From: Acidobacteriota bacterium
GTDB taxonomy: Bacteria; Acidobacteriota; Terriglobia; Bryobacterales; Bryobacteraceae
Assembly: GCA_016871015.1 (NCBI GenBank)
Contig: VFZX01000003.1
Location: forward strand, 1 to 64,000
Reading direction: 5' to 3'
DNA: 64,000 nucleotides
Each line of letters starts with the position of its first letter. The stretch's first letter is position 1. Made by a program: the position numbers and the translations under genes. Under the pieces are notes generated by a model. That model searched no databases, had not been told where the DNA came from, and was given only the letters and a program-made list of their open reading frames with translations. Positions 52,430 through 63,200 of the stretch are shown here, piece after piece.

Positions 52430-55400
52430 ATGATTCGCAATGTGCTGTTGCTGATTATGCTCATCGCGCCATGCGCGTTTTCGCAAGCGATCACCGCGAC
52501 GCTGTTGGGTACCTTGACGGACTCGACAGGCGCCGTCGTGCCCAACGTGACGATTGTTGCCACCGAAGTGGCCACCGGCGTCACTCGCCGGACGGAAACC
52601 AATCAAGAGGGCATCTAAATCAAGAGGGCATCTACACGATTCCCTATCTCGCGCCGGGAACCTACCGGTTGGAGATGGAGGCCAAGGGGTTCAAGAAGGT
52701 GGTGCGCGATCGCGTCCAATTGACGGCCACCGTTTCCACTCGTGTCGATGCAACACTCGAACCCGGCCAGGTGAGCGAAGTGGTGGAGGTGACGGCGGAG
52801 AGTCCGATTCTGCAAACCGACCGCTCGGAAGTCGCCCGCAACTTCAACGCCAAGGCTGTAACGGAGTTGCCCCTGGTGAACCGCAGCTTTCAATCGCTTG
52901 TTGGACTGATGCCCGGCGTTGCCCCGCCGAGTGTGGACTTCACTGCTGCCGAAGACCCCCAAGGCACCACGTTCTTCCGCGCCAACGGCCAAGGCAACTC
53001 AGCGAACAACACGCAGGTGGACGGCGTCGATAACACCAACCCGACGCTCGGCTTGTCCATCTACATCCCTTCGGCGGAAGTGGTGCAGGAAGTGAATATC
53101 ACCACCACGAACTACAACGCCGAGTTCGGCCGGGCTGGCGGCGCCGTGCTCAACGTGGTGACCCGCGGTGGCACCAATCAGCTTCACGGCTCTCTGTTCG
53201 AATTCAACCGCAATCGCGCGCTACGGGCCCGCAACATGTTCAATGTCGCGCCGCAGCCACAGCCAAACTTCGTGCGCAATGAGTTCGGCGGTACGCTCGG
53301 CGGCCCCATCGTCAAGAACAAGACGTTCTATTTCGGCGGCTTCCAGGGACGCACGCTGCGCCAATCGAACACGGTGACCACCACGCTCCCGGTCGACTCC
53401 TGGCGCCGAGGCGACTTCAGCGGCGTGGCCGGCCTCACCATTTACGACCCGGCGTCGGGAAACCCGGATGGCACCGGCCGGACACCTCTCGCCGGGAACC
53501 AAGTCCCCGGGTCACGAATTCATCCGCTTGTCGGCAAGTTGCTGCCCGATTTCGCGGCCCCCAATGAGCCCGGCCTGCTCAGCAATCTCATCTTCAACGT
53601 GCCGTTCCGCTACAACGGCTACTCCTACGACGGCCGCGTCGATCACGTGTTCGGGCCCAACACAAGAGGCTTCGCGAAGTTCAACTATTCGGACTACGAA
53701 GTGATCACCCGCGCCGCGCTGGGAGACCGCATTGGCGATGGCACCATCAGCACTCCGTACACCGTGACAGCGATTCTCAACTTGTCGCACAACTTCAGCC
53801 CGACGCTACTGGCGGAGTTCCGCGGTGGCTACAACCGCTACTACACGAACGTGAACGGGCTCGACCTGACGAGTGTTACCAACCAGTCTCTTGGGATCGT
53901 CAATCCGAATCCCGACTCGATCTCCTCCCAAGGCATGGCACGCATCAACATATCCGGCGGCATGCCCGGCATCGGAACTCCGGTTGTGTATCCGCTCATC
54001 AACGCCGACAACCTGTTCAACTTCGTCAACACCTGGAACAAGCAATTAGGCAGGCACACGTTCAAGTGGGGTGTGGACCTGCACCGGAACCGGATGGACC
54101 GCTTCCAGCCGCAGGGCTTGAACTTCGGGCCTCGCGGCATGTTCAATTTCAACCCGGGCACCACGGCCTTGCGCGGCGGGCCGGGACTGGGACCCTTCGG
54201 CCAGTTCGGAAACTCGTTCGCCGCTTTCCTGCTTGGAGCGCCGGATCAGACCAGCCGCACTTTCATGCCGATCACGCCGACCAATCGTCAAACCCAAGCG
54301 TTTCTCTTCTTCCACAACACGTTCCAGTTGTCGCCGAAGCTGACGCTCGACTTGGGCATGCGGTGGGAGTTGTACACGCCGATCAAGCCGCGCTACGCGG
54401 GGGGAGCGTCCAACTACGACACAGAGACGAACAGCCTGCTGGTGGCCGGCTTCGGCAGCAATAACCTCGCGAACAATATCAAGACCGACTGGAACAACTT
54501 CGCGCCAAGGGTGGGATTCTCCTACCGCCTGGGTTCGAAGAGCGTTGTCCGCGGCGGATACGGCATCAGTTACTACTCCGGCCGTTTCGGCTTCACCGGC
54601 GGCACGCTCTCCACGCAGTTCCCCGTGCTCTACAACATCCAGAATGGCGTGGAGAACGACTTCGTCGTGAATGGCACCTTCGGCGTGTTGCCTCCGGTTC
54701 CGGTGATCCCCATCCCGTCGAACGGAGTGATCAGACCGGCTCCGAACCAGGCGTTCTTCACCATGCCGCAGAACTACCCCGCGCCCATGGTGCAGAGCTA
54801 CAACCTTACCATCCAGCGCGATCTGGGCTGGGGGGTGGCGTGGGACGCCGGCTATGTCGGATCGAGAGCTCGCAACATCCCCTATCAGCGCCAGTTGAAC
54901 GCTGCGTTGCCGGGCTCTGGTGCGAATGGCAGACCCTTTTTCTCGAAGTTCGGCCGGACCGCCGATGTCGCTCTCCGCGCAAACGGTCTTGATAACAACT
55001 ACAACTCGCTGCAGACCAACCTGAGCAAGCGCTTTTCCAACGGACTGCAATTCACTGCGGCCTACACCTACAGCAAGACCTTGGGTGTGGGCGACGATCA
55101 AGGCGGCTTCATCGTGCAGACCGACATCAACCGGAACTACGGGCCCACCGGATATGACCGCACGCACATGTTCGTGGCGAGCCACGTCTATGAACTCCCC
55201 TTCGGCAAGGGGAAGCGGTTCGTGACCGAAGGGCCAGTGGCGCAAGTGGTGGGCGGATGGCAGTTCAACGGCGTCTTCCGCAAAGTGAGTGGCGCCCCGT
55301 TCACACCCGTGGCGGACGTCACTCCGTGCAATTGTCCGGGAAACAACAACTTTGCCGACTCAGTGAATCCGGTGAAATATCTTGGCGGCACGGGACGTGG

Positions 55401-55692
55401 ACCGCTGTGGTTCGATGTCACGGCGTTCGCGGCTCCCGGAGCCAACCGCTTCGGCAACGCTGGCCGCAATAGCCTTCGCGCGCCCGGCTTCACCACCTAC
55501 GATGTGTCGATGGTCCGGAACCTGCGCTTCTCGGAAAAATTCCGCCTCGAGTTGCGTGGAGAGGCCTACAACATCTCGAACACGCCCCGTTGGGGGAATC
55601 CGACCAACAACGTGAACAACGCAAATTTCGGCCAGATTCTGGCGGCCTCGGGCGAGCGCGAACTCCAGATCGCCGTCCGCCTCACGTTCTGA
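52430..55692 (+). pseudogene. Oar-like TonB-dependent receptor 3, broken by a 17-bp duplication
   Basis: From the ATG at 52430 (AAGGAGA upstream) the signal peptide LLLIMLIAPCAFSQ and the start of the carboxypeptidase-regulatory domain (LLGTLTDSTGAVVPNVTIVA) are intact until TNQEGI, then TAA at 52616-52618. A perfect tandem repeat of 17 bp (52601-52617 and 52618-52634) causes the stop. With one copy removed the frame runs on as YTIPYLAPGTYRLEMEAKGF to the terminal LQIAVRLTF, about 1080 residues including VTELPLNGR-like VTELPLVNRSFQSLVGLMPG. The rest appears undamaged, so the lesion may be recent or reversible. Confidence 0.85.
52601..52634 (+). repeat. 17-bp perfect tandem duplication inside receptor 3
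   Basis: AATCAAGAGGGCATCTA is present twice head to tail, at 52601-52617 and 52618-52634. Because 17 is not a multiple of three the second copy shifts the frame and creates TAA. Loss of one copy by slippage would restore a full-length receptor. Confidence 0.95.
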
Positions 55693-55814
55693 TGCGGAGC
55701 GGCCTGTCGATACGCAAGCGAGGTCTTCCACTCGTTTCGCAAGAGCCGGCAGGTTCGGATCGAGAGGTTGCGGAAGGCATCGCGGATGCCGGCCTTTGGA
55801 GCTTTGACCGAGGG

Positions 55815-56047
55815 CGATCTCCAGGATCGAAGCCACACCATTGGTGAAAATGCTATAAGTTACAAGTTCTCCGTCGAGGACCCGGCCATCTGGACCAAGC
55901 CGTGGAGCGGGGAACTCGCCTGGCCTCTCAGCGGGCAACGGCTGTTCGAGTATGCCTGCCACGAAGGCAACTACTCATTTGCGGAATATTGAAGGGGGCG
56001 CGGGTCCTCGAAGCGGATGAGCTCAAGAAGCTGTCGAAGGAGCCATG
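55815..56047 (+). pseudogene. 3' fragment of a secreted acidobacterial protein
   Basis: The frame ISYKFSVEDPAIWTKPWSGE and LFEYACHEGNYSFAEY ends at a TGA. Adding one A near 55988 would restore a continuation as ILKGARVLEADELKKLSKEP ending at 56045-56047. The motif EYACHEGNY marks the C-terminus of a secreted protein family that I associate with Acidobacteria. Its N-terminal part is missing, so the gene is both truncated and frameshifted. It is followed 8 bp later by the DUF6152 gene, suggesting a former operon. Confidence 0.55.
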
Positions 56048-56055
56048 AGGATTGC

Positions 56056-56489
56056 ATGAAGAGGATGCTGATCGTACTGGCGCTCGCGGCGGCGCCTTGG
56101 TGTTTCTGAAAGTGGGCCGCGTCCACGCTCACCACGCCTTCGGCGCGGAATTCGATCTTAATCGTCCGGTACTCCTCAAGGGCCCCCTGGTGCGCGTGGA
56201 ATGGATCAGACCGCACACCTGGATTCACCTGGAACACACCGCGGAAAACGGTAAAAAGGAGATCTGGATGGTGGAAGGGGGCACGCCGAACAGCTTGCTG
56301 CGGCGCGTTCTCAAGCGCGATTCGATCAAGCCCGGGCAGGTCATCATCGTGGATGGCTACCAGTCCAAAGACCGCTCCAACCGCGCCAATGGCCGCGACG
56401 TCACGCTTCCCGACGGCCAGAAGTTCTTCCTGGGTTCTTCGGGCACCGGCGCTCCCTGCGACCAGCCCGGCAAGGACCAGCGCAAGTAA
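56056..56489 (+). pseudogene. DUF6152 family gene frameshifted in the signal peptide
   Basis: The ATG at 56056 reads MKRMLIVLALAAAPWCF and stops. One frame over, the sequence continues LVFLKVGRVHAHHAFGAEFD and then DUF6152 features: VRVEWIRPHTWIHLEH and GQVIIVDGYQSKDRSNRANG. A missing C near 56094 would join the two into one protein of about 145 residues. DUF6152 proteins are periplasmic and of unknown function. The rest of the gene is clean, so the defect is a single base. Confidence 0.7.
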
Positions 56490-56496
56490 GCTTGCG

Positions 56497-57372
56497 TTAC
56501 TTCACCACGGTCACTCGCAAATCGGATGGCGTCTCGAGCAAGCCGTCGGAGGCGATGGCGCGCAGCCAGTAAACACCGGGATCGCTGAACGTAGCCGCGG
56601 TGACAAGCTCCGCCGACGTAGCGCCAAGCGCTGGAGCCGTCCCCCGCGGCTCGAACGTGACCCGGCCTGCGGTTTCCGGCGCCCGGTAGAGGATCCATCT
56701 GATACGGAGTCCGCGGACCGCGCGTGGCGGCACGGTGACCGGTATCGGCACCGCGGGGGGCGCCGGCCCGCTCAACTGGAAATTCGTGGGCCGTCGCGGC
56801 TTTGGAATCCCGTCATCCGCAGCCGATGCGGACAACCGCAGTGGGCGGCCGGCGGAGGCCGTGGTATCGCCTTTCACCACGATGGCGGGCGGCGAGTTCG
56901 GCGGATCGGGTGGCGCGGTGTCCAGCCCGAGGTTCATCTGGATGACACCGTCGTCCACTTCCCACTCCGGTTGCAGCCATCCGTTGGCTGAGTTCGATTG
57001 GCCGTGCACCGTCAATGTCCACACCAGCCTTTTGTCCTCCGTCCAATTCGCGGGAACCTCCACCTGGAAAACAAAGCGGTTCCGCCGAGGGTAGAAATGC
57101 GTTGGCTGGCCCATGTCCGGCTGCAGGCTGAAGCGGTTATTCGTCCCCACCGGCACTTCGACTTCTTCTTCGAAATTGCGGTTCAGGTAGCCGAACCACA
57201 TCACGGTTTTTCCGTTTGGAAGCTTCCGCCAACCCTCATAATACGGTTGGATGTTTTGGCCTCCGCGTATGGCATAGCCGCTGTCGGGCGGAAGAGCGCT
57301 CACCCCCAATCCCTGCCCAAGCAAGTCACCCGGAAAACATAAGACGGCCAAGAGAATCCAGCGAGCGGGCAT
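56497..57372 (-). CDS. Secreted beta-rich protein next to the monooxygenase-like gene
   Basis: The 291-residue protein has leader ARWILLAVLCFPGDLLGQG. The first part (VSALPPDSGYAIRGGQNIQP and GKTVMWFGYLNRNFEEEV) is beta-rich, and the second part has Ig-like features (ASDGLLETPSDLRVTVVK at the C-terminus). Its ATG overlaps the stop of the upstream cytochrome/monooxygenase-like gene (TGATG), so translation is coupled. The product is probably periplasmic; the function is unknown, perhaps a partner of that enzyme. Confidence 0.65.
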   Translation of the reverse strand: MPARWILLAVLCFPGDLLGQGLGVSALPPDSGYAIRGGQNIQPYYEGWRKLPNGKTVMWFGYLNRNFEEEVEVPVGTNNRFSLQPDMGQPTHFYPRRNRFVFQVEVPANWTEDKRLVWTLTVHGQSNSANGWLQPEWEVDDGVIQMNLGLDTAPPDPPNSPPAIVVKGDTTASAGRPLRLSASAADDGIPKPRRPTNFQLSGPAPPAVPIPVTVPPRAVRGLRIRWILYRAPETAGRVTFEPRGTAPALGATSAELVTAATFSDPGVYWLRAIASDGLLETPSDLRVTVVK

Positions 57373-58685
57373 CAGCGATTCCCCGCGACCACATTGGTCT
57401 TGTTTTGCCTTTCGCTCAGCATCTCGCGGTATTCCGCGTCGCTCAAATAGTAGTAGCTGAGCCAGGCGAAGCTCATCTCGTCGATCGAGCGCTGCCCGAA
57501 TGAGACCGGATTGGAGGGGTCGGGGTTGAACCGGTTCCCCGGCGTGTTGTCGTACCACGAGGTGACGTGAATTACAGTTCCCGCCGGCACGATCGGCTGA
57601 ACGTCTTCCTGATAGTGGTAGACGATGTGCCAGTTGAAGCGGAACTTGTCCACGCAACTCACCGTCTGCGCCGCCGCCCTGCCACCGCTTTGCGCGGGCG
57701 GATAGATCAGCTCCAGGCATTGCGCCTGCCCGCGGTTATGCAGGTGCGGCTGGAAGGCCGTGATCCGGGCCGGTTTCAACAGCATCGTATAGCCTTCGCT
57801 GCGGACATTCTTCGTATTCGGCGGAATGTCGATGTCCTCGTTGTCGCCCACGTGTGCCATGATCAAGAGCCGTTTGGGTACGTAGTTTTCCGGATATAAA
57901 CGGATTCCCACGTAAATGTCGGCCGGCGTATCCGTCCCGTTGGAATGCAAGTGGGCGTTCATGACCACCCGTGTGCCCACCTTCAGCAACCGTCCGGTGC
58001 CTTCCGGAAAGATGTCGCCAAACTTGCCGACGGCGTATTCTTCCAGCAGCCCGCGCTCCTCGCCGCCGGCCCCATCCGGAGTGTGAACGTAAGACACCGC
58101 GTGATGCACGACCGCCGCACCCTTGGACGGCTTGACCTCCACCGCCCGTATGTAGCGGTCCGTTTTGAGACCCAGATCCTCCATCGCCAGGTCCACCCAT
58201 TGGTCGGGAGCCTTGGCCTTGACGATGACCTCTTTCCTCAGCTTGATGACGATATCGGGCTCACCAATGTGCCAGCGTGTGCCATCGTCGAATTGGCGCG
58301 GCGGAGGCATGTCCGCCGGATCGCCCGCGGGGGCGCCTCCATCGGCCCAATCGGCGATCAATTTGATATCTGCCTGGCTGAGCGAAGGATCGTTCTTGAA
58401 CTGGTGTATTCCGACAGTCCGGTCGATGTACCAGGGAGGCATGTTGCGTCGAACCACCTGGTTCCGGATCGAGCGCGCCCAGGGACGCACCTCCTGGTAT
58501 GTCAACAAGGACATGGGCCCGATGCCGCCGGGCCGGTGGCAGTCCTGGCACGACTTCTGGAAAATCCGCGAGATGTCCTTTGTGAATGTGATCGAGGCCG
58601 GCGTTTGCGCCGCCGCCGGCAGCAAGCATGTGAACAATGTCATCACCCCGGCAAAGGCAACCCGGAACGGCTGATGGTAAGACAT
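57372..58685 (-). CDS. Cytochrome c/copper monooxygenase-like protein
   Basis: About 437 residues. After a leader (FAGVMTLFTCLLPAAAQ) one haem-type motif CQDCHRP is followed by GGIGPMSLLTYQEVRPWARS, as in acidobacterial cytochromes. The second half resembles the copper type II ascorbate-dependent monooxygenase fold, with possible copper ligands in VVHHAVSYV, MNAHLHSNG and QPHLHNRG. I chose the ATG at 58685 over 58700 because GAGGGG lies 5 bp upstream. Oxidative hydroxylation in the periplasm is plausible, but the substrate is unknown. The downstream gene is coupled by overlap. Confidence 0.7.
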   Translation of the reverse strand: MSYHQPFRVAFAGVMTLFTCLLPAAAQTPASITFTKDISRIFQKSCQDCHRPGGIGPMSLLTYQEVRPWARSIRNQVVRRNMPPWYIDRTVGIHQFKNDPSLSQADIKLIADWADGGAPAGDPADMPPPRQFDDGTRWHIGEPDIVIKLRKEVIVKAKAPDQWVDLAMEDLGLKTDRYIRAVEVKPSKGAAVVHHAVSYVHTPDGAGGEERGLLEEYAVGKFGDIFPEGTGRLLKVGTRVVMNAHLHSNGTDTPADIYVGIRLYPENYVPKRLLIMAHVGDNEDIDIPPNTKNVRSEGYTMLLKPARITAFQPHLHNRGQAQCLELIYPPAQSGGRAAAQTVSCVDKFRFNWHIVYHYQEDVQPIVPAGTVIHVTSWYDNTPGNRFNPDPSNPVSFGQRSIDEMSFAWLSYYYLSDAEYREMLSERQNKTNVVAGNR

Positions 58686-58809
58686 GGCATCCCCTCGCAC
58701 GGGTTGTCACCCGTGAATTGCTATTTTCGCATCCCGCGCTCAAGTATACACCAAATCGCCATCACCCGCTCTCATCCGGCGCCTGTGCATATCGCAAATC
58801 CCGAACCAC

Positions 58810-59515
58810 ATGAGAACATGGGGCTTGCTTGTTTTCCTCCAAACCCTCCGTTCGGCGCTCAGCGCGTTTCGCGTGTTGGCCGCTGCCCTGTCCGCGACCT
58901 TCCAATCCGAGCCGCACTCCATCTGGAGAACCTGGCGCTCCGGCACCAGCTCGGCGTCCTGCAGCGCTCCGTGAAGCGGCCCAGACTGGCGTTTCCGGAT
59001 CGACTCCTCTGGGCCTGGTTGTGCGAGATCTGGACCGACTGGCGATCGGCGCTTGTCATCGTCAAGCCACAAACCTTGATCACCTTGCACCGAAAGGGCT
59101 TCCGTCTGCCTGGCCAATCCACTCTGGGGAGCACCGCGCATCTCTGGGGAGCACCGCGCATCCACGGCGAACTTCTCAAACTGGACATCGACATCGGCGA
59201 GACCAGCGTCGGTAAGTACATGGTCCGCCACCGGAAGCCGCCGTCGCAAACCTGGCGGACGTTCCTCGACAATCACCTCAAGACCATGGTCTCAGTCGAC
59301 TTTTTCACCGTGCCGGCCATCCCGTTCCAGGTGCTGTACGTGTTTCTCGTGCTGGCACACGACCGCCGCCGGATCGTCCACTTCAATGTCACGGCGCACC
59401 CCACTGCGGAATGGACGGCGCAGCAGTTGCGAGAGGCGTTTCCGTTTGACCAGATTCCGCGATACATGCTTCGGGACCGCGACGGCATTTTCGGCCGTGA
59501 GTTTCGCAAAGATGT
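58810..59515 (+). pseudogene. Integrase-type (rve) transposase remnant
   Basis: An N-terminal piece from the ATG at 58810 reads WGLLVFLQTLRSAL. In another frame follow LENLALRHQLGVLQRSVKRP, then LWGAPRIHGELLKLDIDIGE, MVSVDFFTVPAIPFQVLYVF and YMLRDRDGIFGREFRKDV, the integrase-core catalytic region. About 25 residues between GFRL and LWGAP are missing, and a 20-bp tandem duplication sits at the gap. The part after DVKAI is lost. The element is inactive. Confidence 0.75.
59123..59162 (+). repeat. 20-bp perfect tandem duplication in a dead transposase
   Basis: TCTGGGGAGCACCGCGCATC occurs head to tail at 59123-59142 and 59143-59162. It sits where the transposase has also lost a stretch of coding sequence. 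Confidence 0.95.
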
Positions 59516-60215
59516 AAAGGCGATTAGCTGCCGGATGAAGATCTTGGGTGACGGTTCTTGCGACCCGGGGGTCCCGTGTGAGTACCAAGGATTTCTGCGC
59601 GATTCCCGCCGCGCGACCAGGGGGAAGGTCCGAGTGTGATCCAGATCCGTTCGGACGATGTGAGCCCGGAAGCGGCGGCGTCCAGTGTCATTGCGGCGAT
59701 TCGCAGGATTGCCTTCGAGCTCGGGCAAGGGGTGTTGGTGACAGTCGAGCCGCCCGGGACCTTGCTTCGACATAGCGGTCGAGCACGGCCAGAATCCACT
59801 GTTCCATCTGCCGCAGCCAAGCCCCCCCCTGCAGCGGCGCAATCTCCATACCTCGCTCCCGGGCACCGGGCGGTTTGCACTCCCCGGCGGCCACATCACC
59901 GCCCTTTGAGGACCTTGTGCGCCGCCGTGGGAGAAGCGTTTTTTCATTGTCCGCACAATGAACTTTATTTTTCCTTTAGTATGAACGGGTTACTGCCACT
60001 CGGTTCGCGATCCGCTCTGTCCAGGATGCCACAATTGAGGCGTCTGGTTCGTTGTCCGCGCACGATGCCCGGCCTCACTGGGTGCCGGTGCCGCGTGGAA
60101 GTTCTGCAAAACGTGAACAGCGTTTTTGCAAAACGAACCCAGGAACCGATTGAAAACAAACAAAACCAGGGGAAATCACGTGTCATGCAGGCTCGCCGAA
60201 AGAATTCAATCCGAC
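59516..60215 (+). other. Intergenic stretch without a supported gene
   Basis: I found no recognisable coding sequence on either strand here. Frames that stay open contain no family motifs and look like high-GC chance ORFs. The left part may be debris of the adjacent transposase. The 59940-60000 stretch is AT-richer than its surroundings (for example CTTTATTTTTCCTTTAG), which might hold a terminator or promoter, but no clear hairpin was seen. Confidence 0.5.
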
Positions 60216-63200
60216 TCAAAAGAACAACTTCATCACAAACTGGATCTGCCGGTTTGTCGCAAACCGCGTCGAGCTGATCCGGCCCGCCTGCGGCGTCCCG
60301 ATCGAATTCCCCGGCGAGTTGAACTGCGGCGTGTTGGCGGCGTTGAACAGGTCCGTCCGCCATTGCAGACGGAACCGCTCGGTCAACTGCGTATCCTTGA
60401 TCACCGACACGTCCCAGGTCTTCACTCCCGGACCCCGCAACACGTTCCGTCCCGAATTGCCGAACGTGAACGCGGCCGGTGCGCGGAAAGCCGCGGTATC
60501 GAAGTAGCGGTCGATCGTCCAGTTCGAGATTCGGCCATCGGCGAATCCGGTCCGGCCGCGCGTGGTGCCGGAGTTGAGCGTCGACGCCTGCATGAGCACG
60601 TCGAACGGATTGCCCGCCGAGAACGTCGTGATCCCGCTGATCTGCCATCCCCCGAGCAGCCGGTGCTTGCGGAACAACGGCAGTTCCCAGCCGTAGCTCG
60701 CCACCAGCCGCTGCGGGACGTCGGTGTCGGAAAGGCTGCGATCCGCCGCGCGGTTCCGCGCATCCTGCGCCTGCCCGAACGAGGCGACCCCCGGCACCGC
60801 GTTCGAGAAATTCGAGTCGACGCTGCCGATCACCTTGGCCAGCGTGTAGGATCCCAGCACGTAGAATCCGCGCGCGAACCGCTTCTGCACCTTCAACTGG
60901 AACGAGTGGTAGATCGAGTTCCCCACGCTCGCGCCTTCGTTGAGCGTCACGTTCGGCGCCAGCGCGAACAGCGGCCTTCGCGGATTGATCGCACCCGGAC
61001 CCGGAACCGGCTGGTTCGGATCCGTGATCTCCAGCAGGTGCGTCCCCTTGCTGCCGACATAGGCCGCGTCGATCAGCCACGACTGGCCAAACTCCCGCTG
61101 CAGGCTCAGGTCCCAGCTCTGCGCGTACGCCGCCACCGCCCCGTAGGCGACCTGGCGGTATTGTCCCGATGGACTCGAAACGTTCACCGGCTGCGGAATT
61201 GGAATTCCCGCCGAGAGCCGCGTGCCCGGGAGCTGCGTCGGGGCGTAGACGAGCTGCTGCGTCGTCGAGCCCGGCGGATTCTGGATCGGATTCGTGCCGT
61301 TGCCCCCGAACTCTTCGACGTAGGAGAGTCCGTAGCCGGCGCGGACCACCAGCTTCGGCCAGGATGGCATGCGCCAGGCGAGTCCGGCGCGCGGTGCGAA
61401 ATTGTTCTTGTCGCCGCGCCGCAATGCGCGTCCGAACTTGTTGTCCTTGCCCGCGAACACCACGCGTCCGGTCTCCTGGTCGAGCGCGCTCATGCGGTCG
61501 CCGATCTCATACCACGGCTGGTAGTATTCGTAGCGCAGGCCGTAGCTGAGCGAGAGCGCGTTGCTCACCTTGAAGTCGTCCTGGACGTAGAGGCCCCACT
61601 CGGTGTTGCGGCGTCCGGTGCGGCCGTCGACCACGCCGCGGTTGATGCTGTCGGGCGTGCCGAGCAGGAACGAGGCGAATCCGGCTCCGCCCGCGCCGAG
61701 TCCATTCTGGCTCGTGAAATTCGGATTGAAGGCGAATGATCCCGTTGGCTGCGCGGAGATGAAGTAGTTGTTGCGCTGGTGGCGGCGCGCGTCGAGTCCG
61801 GTCTTGAAGCTGTGACGGCCGCGCGTCCACGACGCGTTGAAGACCCACTGGTAGAGATTCTGGATGGACGAATTCGGAAGTCCGCTGGTGGGGCCGAACG
61901 CCGTCAGTCCGCCGATGGTGATGGCGGTGATGGAGCGCGCGTTTTGGGCGATGTGCGAACCGGGGAGCTTCAACTGATCGATGAGCGGGTCGTCAGCGCC
62001 GAGCGGCAGTCCCAGGAAGTTGTAGCGGTTGAATCCGAGCCGGCCTTCGAGCACCAGCGACGCGGTGGCTACGTAGGTTCCGTTGATGACGGCGCTCTGC
62101 GCGGTGAGGTCGAGGTTGTTCGCACGGCCCCCGCCGCCGAATGGATTGCGGGCGGTGGTCAGGTCGTTCGGAAAATTCTGTCCGGCGCGGTCCTTGGAAA
62201 AGCGCCCGAACAGCGTGCCCTTCGATCCGGCATTGTAGTCGACGCGAAGGTCGCCCTGGTTTCCGTGCCGGGTCCACTTGGGATTGTTGATGAAGTTGAG
62301 CGCGATCGCGTCGGCGCCGCCCGTGTTCGCCTGCGGCATGATGTCGAGGTAGCGCGGCACAACGGGATCAAAGCGGCTCGCCGGGATGCGGCGGTCCGGG
62401 AACGGATCGCGCGTGATGCCGGTGCCTTGGGCCCGCGTCGTGAAGGGATCGTAGATTTGGCCGAAGCGCGTGCCGGAGAAGTCGCCGCGCCGCATCGCGT
62501 CGTTCGCCACGCTAGCCAGGTAGGTCATGCCGCGGACCTGGCGCGTGCCCTGGTAGTCGGCGAAGAAGAACAGGCGGTTGCGGCGGACCGGGCCCCCGAA
62601 CGTCGCGCCGAACTGGTTCTGCCGGAATCCGGGCCGCGGCTGGTTCGACGCGTTGTTGAAGAAGTCGTTTGCGTCGAGCGCGGAGTTGCGGAAGAACTCG
62701 AACAGGTTCCCGTGGAACTCGTTCGTGCCCGAGCGGGTCTGCACGTTCACCACGCCGCCGGCCGAGCGCCCGAACTCGGACGAAAAATTTCCTGTCGAGA
62801 CCTTGAACTCCTGGATCGCGTCGATCACCGGCAGAAGAATGATACCGCCGGAGTTCCACGCGCTCTCGTTGTTGTTCACGCCGTCGAGAATGTAGTTGTT
62901 GTACCAGGTCCGCATGCCGTTGGCGGAAAAAAACGCGGAGCCGCGAAAATGATTGATCACCAGGTTGCTCTGCTGGTCTCCGGCCGCGCCAGTATTGGTT
63001 CCGGTGGTGAGCTGGATCAGTTGCGTGAAGTTGCGGCCGTTCAAGGGAAGCTGTTCGATGCGCGTACGTTCGACCACTTCAGCCGTTTCGGCGTTGGTGG
63101 TGTTGACGAGCGGCGCCTCGGCGGCGACCACGACTTTTTCAGCCACATTGCCGACGCGCAGCACCACATCGACGCGCGCCTGCTGGTCCACTTGCAGCGT

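Noticed and set aside
54046-55245. A long minus-strand frame opposite receptor 3
   Set aside because: It mirrors the codon pattern of the receptor barrel and has no motif of its own.
55768-56489. Single-base frameshifts as sequencing errors rather than real mutations
   Set aside because: This cannot be excluded for the two one-base cases, but the neighbouring genes are clean and other lesions in the belt are larger duplications or deletions, so real decay is preferred.
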